This document shows positions 63,792 through 64,000 of a stretch of DNA of 64,000 nucleotides, one piece after another. The notes beneath the pieces are model-generated. The model did no database searches, had not been told where the DNA came from, and saw nothing but the letters and a program-made list of their open reading frames with translations. This DNA comes from Granulicella sp. L60 (GTDB taxonomy: Bacteria > Acidobacteriota > Terriglobia > Terriglobales > Acidobacteriaceae). The stretch lies in contig NZ_LMUR01000022.1 in assembly GCF_009765825.1 (NCBI RefSeq), forward strand, positions 755,101 through 819,100. The letters are read 5' to 3'. Position 1 is the first letter of the stretch. Every line of letters starts with the position of its first letter. A program made the translations under genes and the position numbers.

Positions 63792-64000
63792 TTACAGCCC
63801 TGTGGTGTTGTAGCCGCAGTCGACGAAGGTGATCTCGCCAGTGATGCCGCTGGCGAGGTCGGAGACGAGGAAGAGTGCGGCGTTTCCTACTTCGAGCGCG
63901 TCGACGTTGCGGTGGAGCGGTGCGCGTTCTTCTACGGCGTTGAGGATTTTGGTGAAGTCGCCGATGCCGCGAGCGGCCAGGGTCTTGATGGGGCCGGCGG
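63792..64000 (-). CDS. fabI: Enoyl-[acyl-carrier-protein] reductase FabI, C-terminal part
   Basis: The leftward frame enters at the right edge and ends with TAA at 63792-63794, giving 68 C-terminal residues: AGPIKTLAARGIGDFTKIL, then ERAPLHRNVDALEVGNAALF and LVSDLASGITGEITFVDCGY ending NTTGL. This is the closing part of the FabI short-chain reductase with the SAGP(I/V)KT substrate-loop region. It reduces enoyl-ACP with NADH in fatty acid elongation. The catalytic YxxxxxxK lies outside the window. The typical GGFN near the end is CGYN here. Confidence 0.9.
   Translation of the reverse strand, partial: AGPIKTLAARGIGDFTKILNAVEERAPLHRNVDALEVGNAALFLVSDLASGITGEITFVDCGYNTTGL

Overview
The window looks like a chromosomal segment of an acidobacterium of the Acidobacteriaceae type (Granulicella/Edaphobacter/Terriglobus-like). 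The indications are two very large Oar-like TonB-dependent receptors with N-terminal carboxypeptidase-regulatory domains, many secreted hydrolases with Sec or Tat signals, a PEP-CTERM protein, a membrane-anchored wHTH-like protein beside a receptor, and BshC. This is a judgement from protein character; no marker gene was compared. I see no rRNA, tRNA, CRISPR array or insertion sequence.

1-12.9 kb: a leftward polysaccharide/glycolipid utilisation locus. TonB-dependent receptor, Tat-exported phosphoesterase, PI-PLC-like phosphodiesterase, GH92, GH28 and a second GH92 cut by the left edge lie in that order. A membrane-anchored DNA-binding-like protein is divergent. 13-15.1 kb is a decayed stretch: a one-TM hypothetical protein and a broken OmpA-type gene.

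15.2-38 kb is the most interesting part, a cluster for peptides and D-amino acids of cell-wall type. It holds a receptor, two RpiR-family regulators at its two ends, a Tat-exported serine hydrolase, a leftward operon (amino-acid permease, D-Ala-D-Ala carboxypeptidase, M20 peptidase, ruined N-acyl-D-amino-acid deacylase), a GNAT/N-succinylamino-acid racemase pair, an intact secreted N-acyl-D-amino-acid deacylase, a beta-lactamase/VanX-type dipeptidase fusion and a secreted S9 peptidase. Six transcription units carry the same 16-bp palindrome, TGCAAC-N4-GTTGCA-like. At five of them it lies 41-51 bp downstream of a TTGACA-like -35 box. I infer a regulon controlled by one or both RpiR proteins: extracytoplasmic trimming of D-amino-acid peptides, uptake, then N-succinylation, racemisation and desuccinylation to L-amino acids.

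38-45 kb: TetR regulator and a tripartite RND efflux operon, then a fluoride channel gene. 45.5-51 kb: secreted GH65 and GH13 enzymes for alpha-glucosides, with a small secreted protein between. 51-64 kb: mostly housekeeping (Ssb, CyoE/DUF420 haem-oxidase assembly, PolX, cold-shock protein, Nudix, BshC, ABC-F, amidohydrolase, DinB, FabI end) plus a frameshifted PEP-CTERM gene followed by a strong palindromic terminator.
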